A stretch of 8,903 nucleotides of DNA, from contig JAGCMI010000041.1 in NCBI GenBank assembly GCA_017646545.1, forward strand, positions 1 to 8,903, given 5' to 3'. This document shows, piece after piece, positions 1-5,956 of this stretch. Position 1 is the stretch's first letter, and every line of letters begins with the position of its first letter. The position numbers were made by a program, and so were the translations under genes. Source of the stretch: Oscillospiraceae bacterium. GTDB lineage: Bacteria; Bacillota; Clostridia; Oscillospirales; Oscillospiraceae. The notes beneath the pieces were generated by a model. It was not told where the DNA came from, did not search any database, and worked only from the letters and a program-made list of their open reading frames with translations.

Positions 1-457
1 AGGCACCGCAGGCCTTGGTCAGCTTGAAGCCGTTGTGACGGACCCGGCCGGTGTGATCCAGGTGAGGACCGGCACACAGATCGGTAAAGTCACCCTGGGT
101 GTAGAAGGAAATGACGGCATCCTCAGGCAGATCGTTGATCAGCTCCACCTTGTAAGGCTCATTCAGAGACTCCATGTAGGCAATGGACTCTGCCCGGGGC
201 TTTTCGCTGCGTTCCAGACGGATGCGCTCCTTGATGATCTTCTTCATCTCGCCTTCAATCTGGGACAGATGGTCGGGGGTGAAGGAGAAGGGGGCGTCAA
301 AGTCGTAGTACCAGCCCTCGTCAATGGCGGGGCCGATGGCCAGCTGCACCTCGGGCCACAGACGCTTGACGGCCTGAGCCATCACATGGGAGCTGGTGTG
401 CCAGAAGGTTTTGCGGTACTCGGGATTTTCAAAGGTGTACAGATTTTCGTTTTCCAT
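1..457 (-). CDS. thrS: Threonyl-tRNA synthetase, N-terminal part (runs off the window), TGS-less form
   Basis: Cytoplasmic class II enzyme that charges tRNA-Thr. Only the first 152 codons are here; the catalytic core and anticodon-binding domain lie beyond position 1. The protein starts directly in the editing (N2) domain. The HTSSHVMAQAVKRLWP segment (about residues 20-35) and DLCAGPH (about residues 130-136) carry the His, His, Asp, Cys and His expected of the site that hydrolyses Ser-tRNA-Thr, so editing should be intact. The usual N-terminal TGS domain is absent. ATG 457 has a strong AAAGGAGG (473-466) 8 nt upstream, and a T-box terminator lies just beyond it, so the short N-terminus is real and not a mis-called start. 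Expression should be controlled by the T-box leader. Identity is near certain; the TGS-less form is read directly from the sequence. Confidence 0.95.
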   Translation of the reverse strand, partial: MENENLYTFENPEYRKTFWHTSSHVMAQAVKRLWPEVQLAIGPAIDEGWYYDFDAPFSFTPDHLSQIEGEMKKIIKERIRLERSEKPRAESIAYMESLNEPYKVELINDLPEDAVISFYTQGDFTDLCAGPHLDHTGRVRHNGFKLTKACGA

Positions 458-487
458 AGTGTTTTCCTCCTTTTTGATTTGGGAGAA

Positions 488-530
488 GGTATAAAAAATA
501 CCCACCCCCTGAACAATCAGGGGTGGGATA
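488..530 (-). terminator. Attenuator terminator of the thrS T-box
   Basis: The RNA forms a CCCACCCCTGA arm (527-517) pairing with TCAGGGG and TGGG (512-501) with one bulged G, followed by TATTTTTTAT. The 5' arm contains the CCAC-CCCT sequence that the antiterminator uses, so the two structures exclude each other. Confidence 0.9.
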
Positions 531-736
531 CAAAGTATTCCACGGTTCCACCCTGGTTGCAGTTTACATAAAACTGCCACTCATTGACGCTTTAACGGGC
601 GCACCCGGTATGGCATTTCCGCGCATACAGCTCAGAAGTGGTATCGTCCTCGGCAGGGGTACAGATGCCTTGCACCATATGGCATCCTCTCTGGGTATCT
701 TTCCGTGGCCGCGTGTCTTCATCACAGCTTTTTACA
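491..736 (-). promoter_or_regulatory. T-box leader, threonine-specific, for thrS
   Basis: A transcriptional attenuator that binds uncharged tRNA-Thr. Landmarks in RNA order: specifier codon ACC (642-640) followed by A; the stem IIA/B pseudoknot element (607-588); stem III with GCAGTTT (577-571) pairing AAACTGC (565-559); then the T-box. The antiterminator is AGGG (554-551) and GTGG (543-540) flanking the 7-nt bulge UGGAACC (550-544), and these arms pair with CCAC and CCCT (526-519). The bulge base after UGG is A, which matches a tRNA with U73, as Gram-positive tRNA-Thr usually has. The competing terminator follows. Starved cells should read through into thrS. The specifier was placed by codon, flanking purine and downstream gene, not by a folding program. 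The 5' end is inferred from the promoter. Confidence 0.93.
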
Positions 737-741
737 CAAGA

Positions 742-770
742 AATTTAGCACATTTTTATGCAAATGTCAA
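742..770 (-). promoter_or_regulatory. Promoter of the thrS T-box transcript
   Basis: -35 TTGACA (770-765), 17-bp spacer, -10 TAAATT (747-742) with TGC directly upstream (750-748), an extended -10. Start predicted near 735. Its -35 box is separated by only 8 bp (771-778) from the -35 box of the divergent ksgA promoter. Confidence 0.85.
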
Positions 771-778
771 CCCCACCA

Positions 779-807
779 TTGAAAACAGAAGTTTTTGATG
801 CTATAAT
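779..807 (+). promoter_or_regulatory. Promoter of the ksgA operon
   Basis: -35 TTGAAA (779-784), 17-bp spacer, consensus -10 TATAAT (802-807), extended by TGC (799-801). Start predicted near 814, giving a leader of only about 20 nt before ksgA. Arranged back to back with the thrS promoter. Confidence 0.85.
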
Positions 808-834
808 GCTCCCAAAGAAAGGCGGAGAAAGATT

Positions 835-1704
835 ATGATCAATGTATGCGATATCAATGTGATGAAACCGCTGCTTGCCGAGCATGGCTTTCATTTTTCC
901 AAGGCCAAGGGTCAGAATTTTTTGACCCAGAAATGGGTGCCCGAATCCATCGCCCAGGATGCCGGTGTGGACAAGACCGCAGGCGTTCTGGAGATCGGCC
1001 CCGGCATTGGCCCCTTGACCCAGCAGTTGTGCCTGCGGGCAGGGAAGGTCTGCGCGGTGGAACTGGACAAGCGTCTGGCGCCTATTTTGGAAAAGACCGT
1101 GGGTGAATTTGACAATCTGGAGATCATCTGGGACGATGTGCTCAATCAGGATGTCCCTGGGCTGATCCGGGAGAAATTTGCCGGTCTGCGCCCCATGGCC
1201 TGCGCCAACTTACCTTATTATATTACTTCTCCCATCCTCACCGCTCTGCTGGAGGCAGATTGCTTCGATTCTGTCACCGTCATGGTACAAAAAGAGGTGG
1301 CGGTGCGTATTGCCGCCAAACCCGGCAGCGAGGATTACAGCGCCTTTACCGTTTTCTGCCAGTATTATGCTGAGCCGAAGCTGCTGTTCGATGTGCCGGC
1401 GCATTGTTTCCTGCCCCAGCCCAAGGTGACCTCTGCGGTGATTCAGCTCAATGTCCGCAAGGAACGCAACTGGGATATTGCGGATGAAAAGATCTTCTTC
1501 CGTCTGGTCCGCGCCAGCTTTGCCCAGCGCCGCAAAAAGCTGAGTAACGGTCTTGCCTCCGGATTCCCGGAGTTGGGCAAAACCGGTGCTGCTGAAGTCA
1601 TCGAGGCAGCAGGCTTTGATGCCAATGTCCGTGGCGAAACCTTGTCCATCCCCGAATTTGCCCGTATTGCCAATGAGATCGCAAGGAGAAAGAACAATGA
1701 TTGA
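835..1704 (+). CDS. ksgA: 16S rRNA A1518/A1519 dimethyltransferase KsgA (RsmA)
   Basis: Dimethylates the two adjacent adenines in helix 45 of 16S rRNA late in 30S assembly, using S-adenosylmethionine. Its loss is classically linked to kasugamycin resistance. The 289 residues match the family in length. Visible motifs: GQNFL (26-30) of the N-terminal substrate clamp; EIGPGIGPLTQ (53-63), the SAM-binding motif I; AVE (74-76) with the acidic ribose contact; NLPYYITSP (125-133), the N6-adenine methyltransferase motif IV; and FLPQPKVTSAV (192-202), typical of KsgA. An AGGCGGAG site precedes ATG 835. First gene of a three-gene operon: its last 8 nt overlap the HAD phosphatase gene. Confidence 0.97.
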   Translation: MINVCDINVMKPLLAEHGFHFSKAKGQNFLTQKWVPESIAQDAGVDKTAGVLEIGPGIGPLTQQLCLRAGKVCAVELDKRLAPILEKTVGEFDNLEIIWDDVLNQDVPGLIREKFAGLRPMACANLPYYITSPILTALLEADCFDSVTVMVQKEVAVRIAAKPGSEDYSAFTVFCQYYAEPKLLFDVPAHCFLPQPKVTSAVIQLNVRKERNWDIADEKIFFRLVRASFAQRRKKLSNGLASGFPELGKTGAAEVIEAAGFDANVRGETLSIPEFARIANEIARRKNND

Positions 1705-2383
1705 ATTTCTGCTCATTGACCTGGACGATACCATTCTGGATTTCCACAAGGCCGAACAAATCGGCCTGCAAAACACCCTGCGCCATTACGGCGCAGAGCC
1801 TACTGCGGAAACCGTCGCCCTGTATTTAGAGATCAACCGTGACCATTGGCGCCGTCTGGAGCAGGGTCTCATCACCCGTAAGCAGGTCAACGAAGGCCGC
1901 TTTAAGGTGCTCTTTCACCAGCTAGGCATGGAAGTCGATGGCGCATCTTGTGCCGCTTACTACCTGTCCCAGTTGGCGCTGACCCATGACTACCTTCCCG
2001 GTGCGGAAGAAGCGGTGAAGCAGCTGTCGAAGAAGTACCGGCTGTATGTGGCCAGCAACGGCAATTCCTCCGTGCAAACACCCCGTATGGCCAATTCCGG
2101 TCTGAATGACTACATTGAAAAAGCATTTGTGTCCGAAGCGCTGGGAGAAAATAAGCCCTCCAAGGCCTATTTTGACCTCTGCTTTGCTCAAATTCCCGGA
2201 TTTGACCCTGAAAAAACCATGATGGTGGGTGATAGTCTTACCTCCGATATCCAAGGCGGCATCAATGCCGGTATCCGCACCTGCTGGGTCAATCCCACCG
2301 GCAAGGAAAATACCACATCCATCCGACCCGACTATGAGATCGCCTCTTTGTCAGACTTGGCAGAGATTCTGGAGAAGCTATGA
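1697..2383 (+). CDS. HAD-superfamily phosphatase, YjjG/YfnB-like (probable noncanonical nucleotide 5'-phosphatase)
   Basis: A 228-residue cytoplasmic HAD hydrolase. Motif I is DLDDT (8-12) with nucleophile D8 and acid/base D10. An alpha-helical cap follows (about 15-90). Motif II is the Ser in VASNG (S120), motif III is Lys in ENKPSK (K153 or K156), and motif IV is GDSLTSD (178-184). The DLDDTILDF start and VGDSLTSDIQGG pattern are those of the YjjG branch, whose E. coli member dephosphorylates noncanonical pyrimidine nucleotides; the substrate here is inferred by family only. Start ATG 1697 has AAGGAG (1683-1688) 8 nt upstream and overlaps the ksgA end by 8 nt. Its own end shares ATGA with the next gene, so translation of all three is probably coupled. 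Confidence 0.88.
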   Translation: MIEFLLIDLDDTILDFHKAEQIGLQNTLRHYGAEPTAETVALYLEINRDHWRRLEQGLITRKQVNEGRFKVLFHQLGMEVDGASCAAYYLSQLALTHDYLPGAEEAVKQLSKKYRLYVASNGNSSVQTPRMANSGLNDYIEKAFVSEALGENKPSKAYFDLCFAQIPGFDPEKTMMVGDSLTSDIQGGINAGIRTCWVNPTGKENTTSIRPDYEIASLSDLAEILEKL

Positions 2384-3006
2384 AAAAGATCATCGACTTG
2401 TCAAACTATCCCCGTCGCAGCCACTTTGAATATTTTGGCGCCATGGCCTTTCCCTATGTGGGCTTGACCGCCAATGTGGATGTGACCAATCTGATCCGCT
2501 TTGCAAAAGAGCATGACGGCTCCAGCTTCCATGCGGTGCTTTGGACAGCAGCCAAGGCAGTAAACTGTATTCCCGAACTGCGCCAGCGGATCGTGGATGG
2601 GCAAATCGTGGAATTTGACCATTGCAATGCCGGCTTCACCGTGGCCCGGGAGGACCACACCTTCTGCAACTGCGATGTGGAGACCCGGATGAGCCTGGAA
2701 GAATTTTTGGTGGATGCCAGACGGCGCCAGGAAGAGGCGAAAAAGCACGAAGGATTCGTCAATTCCGACGAGGATGAGATCGGTCAAATCTTTACCTCCT
2801 GCATGCCTTGGGTGGAATTTACCCAAGTGGTGCAGCCGGTGCCCAGTCCCGGTGATTGCAATCCCCGCATCATTTTCGGCAAATACATCCGGGAAGGGGA
2901 GCGCACCAAAATGCCGCTGCACATCCAGTGCAACCATGCCTTGGTGGACGGCTGGCATATCGCCGAATTCTTCCGCATCTTCCAGCAAATCAACGACGAA
3001 CTGTGA
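2380..3006 (+). CDS. Chloramphenicol acetyltransferase-fold O-acetyltransferase, chromosomal CatA-like
   Basis: A 208-residue trimeric-CAT family protein, slightly shorter than classical CAT (about 213-220). It should move an acetyl group from acetyl-CoA to a hydroxyl of a small molecule. The active-site segment HALVDGWH (186-193) supplies the general base His186 and the structural Asp190, aligning with His195 and Asp199 of CAT-III. Ser140 in TSCMPW matches Ser148, and the RRSHFEYF stretch (12-19) matches the N-terminal Arg-containing family motif. The residue before the catalytic His is Asn where classical CATs have His. All catalytic residues are present, so it should be active, but chloramphenicol as substrate is unproven; many chromosomal homologues have no known role. 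GGAG (2371-2374) precedes ATG 2380, which overlaps the upstream stop by 4 nt. Last gene of the operon. Confidence 0.87.
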   Translation: MKKIIDLSNYPRRSHFEYFGAMAFPYVGLTANVDVTNLIRFAKEHDGSSFHAVLWTAAKAVNCIPELRQRIVDGQIVEFDHCNAGFTVAREDHTFCNCDVETRMSLEEFLVDARRRQEEAKKHEGFVNSDEDEIGQIFTSCMPWVEFTQVVQPVPSPGDCNPRIIFGKYIREGERTKMPLHIQCNHALVDGWHIAEFFRIFQQINDEL

Positions 3007-3012
3007 AATAAT

Positions 3013-3040
3013 AAGGGCAGCGGTTTGATCCGCTGCCCTT
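3013..3040. terminator. Bidirectional intrinsic terminator between the CAT-like gene and metQ
   Basis: A perfect 11-bp inverted repeat, AAGGGCAGCGG (3013-3023) and CCGCTGCCCTT (3030-3040), with a 6-nt loop. It lies between the convergent ends of the ksgA operon (stop at 3006) and the met operon (stop at 3061). U tracts are modest on both sides (GCTTTATATA on plus, ATTATTT on minus), so efficiency may not be complete in either direction. Confidence 0.8.
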
Positions 3041-3060
3041 GCTTTATATATTATATAATG

Positions 3061-3870
3061 TTAGAAGATGGGCACCACAGCGCCGTCATAAGTGCTGTTG
3101 ATGAAGTCCTTCACAGCCTGGCTGGTCAGCGCCTTCACCAGTGCCTGGATCTTCTCGGAATTTTCGTTGCCTTCCTTCACCACCAGAATATTGGCGTAGG
3201 TCTGAGCCGCGACGGAGGCGGCATCCTCAGTGGCGATGGCATCCTTGCCTGCGTTCAGACCGGCAGAGAGTGCATAGTTGCCGTTGATCACAGCCAGCGC
3301 CACGCTGTCACGGACATTGGCGATCTGGGCGGCTTCCATCTCCACGATTTCCAGATTCAGTTTATTTTCTGCAATATCCAGTACAGTGGCTTCCACACCC
3401 ACACCGTCTTTCAGCTTGATGATGCCCTGCGCCTCCAGCAGCAGCAGCGCGCGGGCGCGGTTAGAGCCGTCATTGGGGATGGCGATCTTGTCGCCGCTTG
3501 CCAGATCAGCGATGGCGTCCTTGCTGCCGGGGTAAATGCCGAAGGGTTCGTAGTGAATCGCTGCAACGGAAACCAGATGGGTACCCTGCTCGGCATTGAA
3601 AGTGGTCAGATAAGGCTGATGCTGGAAATAGTTGGCATCCACTTCGCCGTCTTCGGTGGCGGTGTTGGGCACAACATAGTCGTTAAAGGTCTTGATCACC
3701 AAGGTGTATCCTTCCTTAGCCAGTTCCTGCTTGGCGATTTCCAGAATCTCAGCATGGGGGGTGGGGGAGGCGGCGATGGTGATGGTGTTTTCGTCGGTGT
3801 TGTTGCCGCAGCCGGCAAAGAGGCTCAGAGCCAGAACCAGAGTCAGAATAATGGCAGTAATCTTTTTCAT
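3061..3870 (-). CDS. metQ: Methionine ABC transporter substrate-binding lipoprotein MetQ
   Basis: Surface-anchored binding protein that delivers methionine to MetNI. The 269-residue product has a 20-residue lipoprotein signal peptide (two Lys, hydrophobic core) ending in FAGC, with Cys21 as lipidation site; Phe at the -3 position is less usual than Leu. The mature part belongs to the NlpA/MetQ family: ASPTPHAEIL (34-43), NDYVVPN, DANYFQHQPYL and IPNDGSNRARAL are typical ligand-site segments. AAAGGAG (3886-3880) lies 9 nt before ATG, within the 17-nt gap after metI. Last gene of metNIQ, ending before the terminator at 3013-3040. The NlpA family also holds other ligands; methionine is supported here by the Met T-box upstream. 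Confidence 0.95.
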   Translation of the reverse strand: MKKITAIILTLVLALSLFAGCGNNTDENTITIAASPTPHAEILEIAKQELAKEGYTLVIKTFNDYVVPNTATEDGEVDANYFQHQPYLTTFNAEQGTHLVSVAAIHYEPFGIYPGSKDAIADLASGDKIAIPNDGSNRARALLLLEAQGIIKLKDGVGVEATVLDIAENKLNLEIVEMEAAQIANVRDSVALAVINGNYALSAGLNAGKDAIATEDAASVAAQTYANILVVKEGNENSEKIQALVKALTSQAVKDFINSTYDGAVVPIF

Positions 3871-3887
3871 AAAAGTAATCTCCTTTG

Positions 3888-4598
3888 TTAATTTCTATTT
3901 TTCAGTCGCTTGTCGCAAGCGGTAGAGAGTTTAGTGCCAATGCTTTGAAAAATTTGCACCAGCAGCACAAGACCAATGACTGCTGCCCACATGACGATGG
4001 GGCGGAAATTATACAGACCGTAGTCCACAGCCAGTTTGCCAAGACCACCGCCGCCGATGATACCGGCCATGGCGCCATAACCCAAAATAGTTGTAAGGGT
4101 GATGGTACCACCGGAAATCAGACTGGGCAGTGCTTCCGGCAGCAGCACCTTGGTGATGATCTGCCAAGTGGAAGCACCCATGGATTGGGAGGCTTCAATC
4201 ACGCCATGTCCCACTTCCCGGAGGGAACTTTCCACCATTCTGGCCACCAACGGAAATGCAGCGATCACCATGGGCGGGATGGTGGCGATGGTGCCAATCT
4301 TGGTGCCTACAAGGATCTTGGACAAGGGGAATACGATGATCATGAGAATGAGAAAGGGAACACTTCGCAGCAGATTGATAAGCACATTGATGGCCTTCAT
4401 CAGCCAGCCGGGGAGCGGGCGGATGCCATCTTTCTCACCGGTGACAAGGATCACACCCAAAGGAAGGCCGATGACATAGGCAAACAGCACCTGCAGCGCC
4501 AGAGAATATAAGGTTTCCCACACGGCAAACAGATATCCGTTTTGCAGGATTTGTAATTGCTGCGCCACCTTCGTAGGATCAGAAAACAGATCAAACAT
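3888..4598 (-). CDS. metI: Methionine ABC transporter permease MetI
   Basis: Inner-membrane subunit that forms the dimeric translocation path of the MetNIQ importer. 236 residues with about five hydrophobic segments (roughly 22-52, 68-92, 102-122, 158-183 and 199-220). The cytoplasmic EAA coupling loop that docks on MetN is clear: EASQSMGASTWQIITKVLLP (135-154), with the conserved Glu, Ala and Gly. GYGAMAGIIGGGGLGKLA (173-190) is also characteristic of MetI. ATG 4598 has AGGAGG (4613-4608) 9 nt upstream and overlaps the metN end by 8 nt, so the two are probably translationally coupled. Confidence 0.96.
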   Translation of the reverse strand: MFDLFSDPTKVAQQLQILQNGYLFAVWETLYSLALQVLFAYVIGLPLGVILVTGEKDGIRPLPGWLMKAINVLINLLRSVPFLILMIIVFPLSKILVGTKIGTIATIPPMVIAAFPLVARMVESSLREVGHGVIEASQSMGASTWQIITKVLLPEALPSLISGGTITLTTILGYGAMAGIIGGGGLGKLAVDYGLYNFRPIVMWAAVIGLVLLVQIFQSIGTKLSTACDKRLKNRN

Positions 4599-5598
4599 GG
4601 CCTCTTACCTCCTCTGCGGTCACGCCTTGATAGGAATTTAAGAATTCCAAAGCGGTTTGTTTTTGCTGGGGTTCGGCAGGCAGGCTGATGAGCATGGTGC
4701 CGAATATCTTGCCGTCCACATTCCGGGTGTCCGCACCCAGAATGCTGACGAGAATTTGCTTTTTCGCGGCCAGAGATGCGATGACCGGCTCCTCCACCAT
4801 GCTGCCATTGAAGGCAAGTCGCGCCACCGGACCGTCCCAGTGGGAAACGGGCAGGGCTTTCACCGGGGAAACCAGACGCCGGCCGGCGTTGGTGCGGGGG
4901 TTGGAGAATACCTGTTCCACAGCGCCCACTTCGGCTACTTCGCCATGATCCAAAATGGCAACTCTGTGACAGATCTGTTCAATGACGGACATCTGATGGG
5001 TGATGATGATCACGGTGATGCCCCGTTCTTTATTGATCTTCTGCAATAGAGCCAGAATACTCTCCGTGGTCTGGGGATCCAGCGCAGAAGTGGCTTCGTC
5101 ACACAGCAGCACCTGCGGATCGGATGCCAATGCTCTTGCAATGGCGATGCGCTGCTTTTGTCCACCGGAGAGTTGCACGGGATAGGCATTTGCCTTGTCC
5201 GGTAGACCCACCATTTCCAGTAGTTCCATGGCCTTGGCCTTCGCCGCCTTGCGGCCGACACCGGTCAGTTCCAAGGGGAAGCAAATATTATCCAATGCGG
5301 TTCGCTGCTCCAGTAGATTAAAACTCTGGAAGATCATGGAAATATTTCTTCTCTGCTGCCGCAGCTTTTTTGGGGAGAGGGTCATTAAGTTCTGCCCCTC
5401 AAATAAGATCTGCCCCGATTCCGGCCGCTCCAGCAGATTGATGCACCGCACCAAGGTGCTCTTGCCTGCACCGGAAAGACCGATGATGCCGAAAATCTCA
5501 CCTTTTTCAATTTTTAACGATACATCCTGTAGCGCAGATACCTGCTGCTGCCCGGAGCCGAAGGTTTTGGATAAATGGGCAATTTCAATCAGCGCCAT
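4591..5598 (-). CDS. metN: Methionine ABC transporter ATP-binding protein MetN with C-terminal NIL domain
   Basis: ATPase of the methionine importer, 335 residues. Walker A is GLSGAGKST (40-48), Q-loop Gln91, signature LSGGQ (143-147), Walker B VLLCDE (163-168) and H-loop His201. The last 80 or so residues (about 255-335) form the NIL domain, where MetN homologues bind methionine and inhibit transport when internal methionine is high. This gives feedback on activity on top of T-box control of transcription. The start at 5598 is chosen because GGAGG (5610-5606) lies 7 nt upstream; ATG 5604 is too close, and a longer frame back to 5682 runs through the T-box terminator. First gene of metNIQ. 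Confidence 0.96.
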   Translation of the reverse strand: MALIEIAHLSKTFGSGQQQVSALQDVSLKIEKGEIFGIIGLSGAGKSTLVRCINLLERPESGQILFEGQNLMTLSPKKLRQQRRNISMIFQSFNLLEQRTALDNICFPLELTGVGRKAAKAKAMELLEMVGLPDKANAYPVQLSGGQKQRIAIARALASDPQVLLCDEATSALDPQTTESILALLQKINKERGITVIIITHQMSVIEQICHRVAILDHGEVAEVGAVEQVFSNPRTNAGRRLVSPVKALPVSHWDGPVARLAFNGSMVEEPVIASLAAKKQILVSILGADTRNVDGKIFGTMLISLPAEPQQKQTALEFLNSYQGVTAEEVRGHV

Positions 5599-5620
5599 AT
5601 TCATCCCTCCTTGTGATAGA

Positions 5621-5662
5621 AATAAAAGAAAGCCGTCCTCATGCGAACGCACAAGGACGGCT
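5621..5662 (-). terminator. Attenuator terminator of the metNIQ T-box
   Basis: A long helix, 5662-5648 pairing with 5645-5631, contains two G-U wobbles at its centre and a tight GUUC-type loop, followed by TTTCTTTTATT. The 5' arm includes CCGTCCTT, which the antiterminator uses, so the structures are mutually exclusive. Confidence 0.92.
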
Positions 5663-5894
5663 AAAAATAACCGTGTTACCACCTTGATTTACAATTACCT
5701 CACGATAATTGCCTTACGGAGTACCAACATACCCCTGCGCTTTAACGGGCGCACCCGTCGCAGACTACCTATCGCCTGCGCGGCTCCGAGACCATGTTCG
5801 GCAACCCTATCCGTACCCCCTCACACCAACCGGGGCTCGCTGAACGGCATCCTGAAGCTTACTCTTCTCTTCACTGCCTTTGTATTCAAGAATT
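5621..5894 (-). promoter_or_regulatory. T-box leader, methionine-specific, for metNIQ
   Basis: Senses uncharged tRNA-Met. A distal stem I element with GGTTGGTGTGA (about 5832-5822) precedes the candidate specifier AUG (5795-5793), in the context GAAC-AUG-G. The stem IIA/B pseudoknot element is at 5757-5738. Stem III is an 8-bp helix (5711-5704 with 5699-5692) capped by a GUGA tetraloop. The antiterminator is AAGG (5685-5682) and ACGG (5674-5671) around the bulge UGGUAAC (5681-5675), pairing with CCGT and CCTT (5660-5653). U after UGG matches A73 of tRNA-Met. The bulge differs from the UGGNACC consensus at one position (A for C). The specifier was placed by eye, but the gene, codon and bulge base all agree. 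Confidence 0.9.
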
Positions 5895-5900
5895 GACCCA

Positions 5901-5929
5901 ATAGTAGCAGATAATCCGCCACTTGTCAA
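5901..5929 (-). promoter_or_regulatory. Promoter of the metNIQ T-box transcript
   Basis: -35 TTGACA (5929-5924), 17-bp spacer, -10 TACTAT (5906-5901) extended by TGC (5909-5907). Start predicted near 5894. An inverted repeat flanks the -35 box (see 5915-5950). Confidence 0.83.
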
Positions 5930-5950
5930 CATTTATTTTTCTGTGGCGGA
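5915..5950. repeat. Inverted repeat flanking the -35 box of the metNIQ promoter
   Basis: TCCGCCAC (5915-5922) and its exact reverse complement GTGGCGGA (5943-5950) are separated by 20 bp that contain the -35 hexamer (5924-5929). One arm lies in the -35/-10 spacer, the other just upstream. It could be an operator, or a weak hairpin at the 3' end of the upstream gene transcript; there is no U tract straight after it on the minus strand. Confidence 0.5.
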
Positions 5951-5956
5951 CAAAAG

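Noticed and set aside
35..798. Plus-strand open frames across thrS and its T-box
   Set aside because: Antisense shadows of thrS and of structured leader sequence, with no protein-like pattern.
1210..1776. Minus-strand 188-codon frame within ksgA
   Set aside because: Antisense to clear KsgA motifs and without a ribosome binding site.
2401..2988. Minus-strand 195-codon frame within the CAT-like gene
   Set aside because: Antisense shadow; the plus-strand frame carries all catalytic CAT motifs.
2380..3006. Calling the CAT-like gene an acquired chloramphenicol resistance gene
   Set aside because: No mobile-element traces, tight operon coupling with ksgA and divergence at the residue before the catalytic His; resistance cannot be claimed from sequence.
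3025..3891. A 288-codon open frame on the plus strand opposite metQ
   Set aside because: It mirrors metQ codons on the other strand, has low-complexity Gly/His/Gln content, no ribosome binding site and begins inside the terminator region.
3885..4511. A 208-codon open frame opposite metI
   Set aside because: His/Gly/Gln-rich composition typical of an antisense shadow; metI explains the DNA fully.
5599..5682. An in-frame N-terminal extension of metN (84 nt more)
   Set aside because: It runs through the T-box antiterminator and terminator, has no ribosome binding site and does not resemble MetN. The GGAGG before 5598 decides the start.
5195..5896. A 233-codon plus-strand frame over the metN 5' end and met T-box
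   Set aside because: It overlaps the well-supported metN and a structured RNA, with no start signal or recognisable domain.
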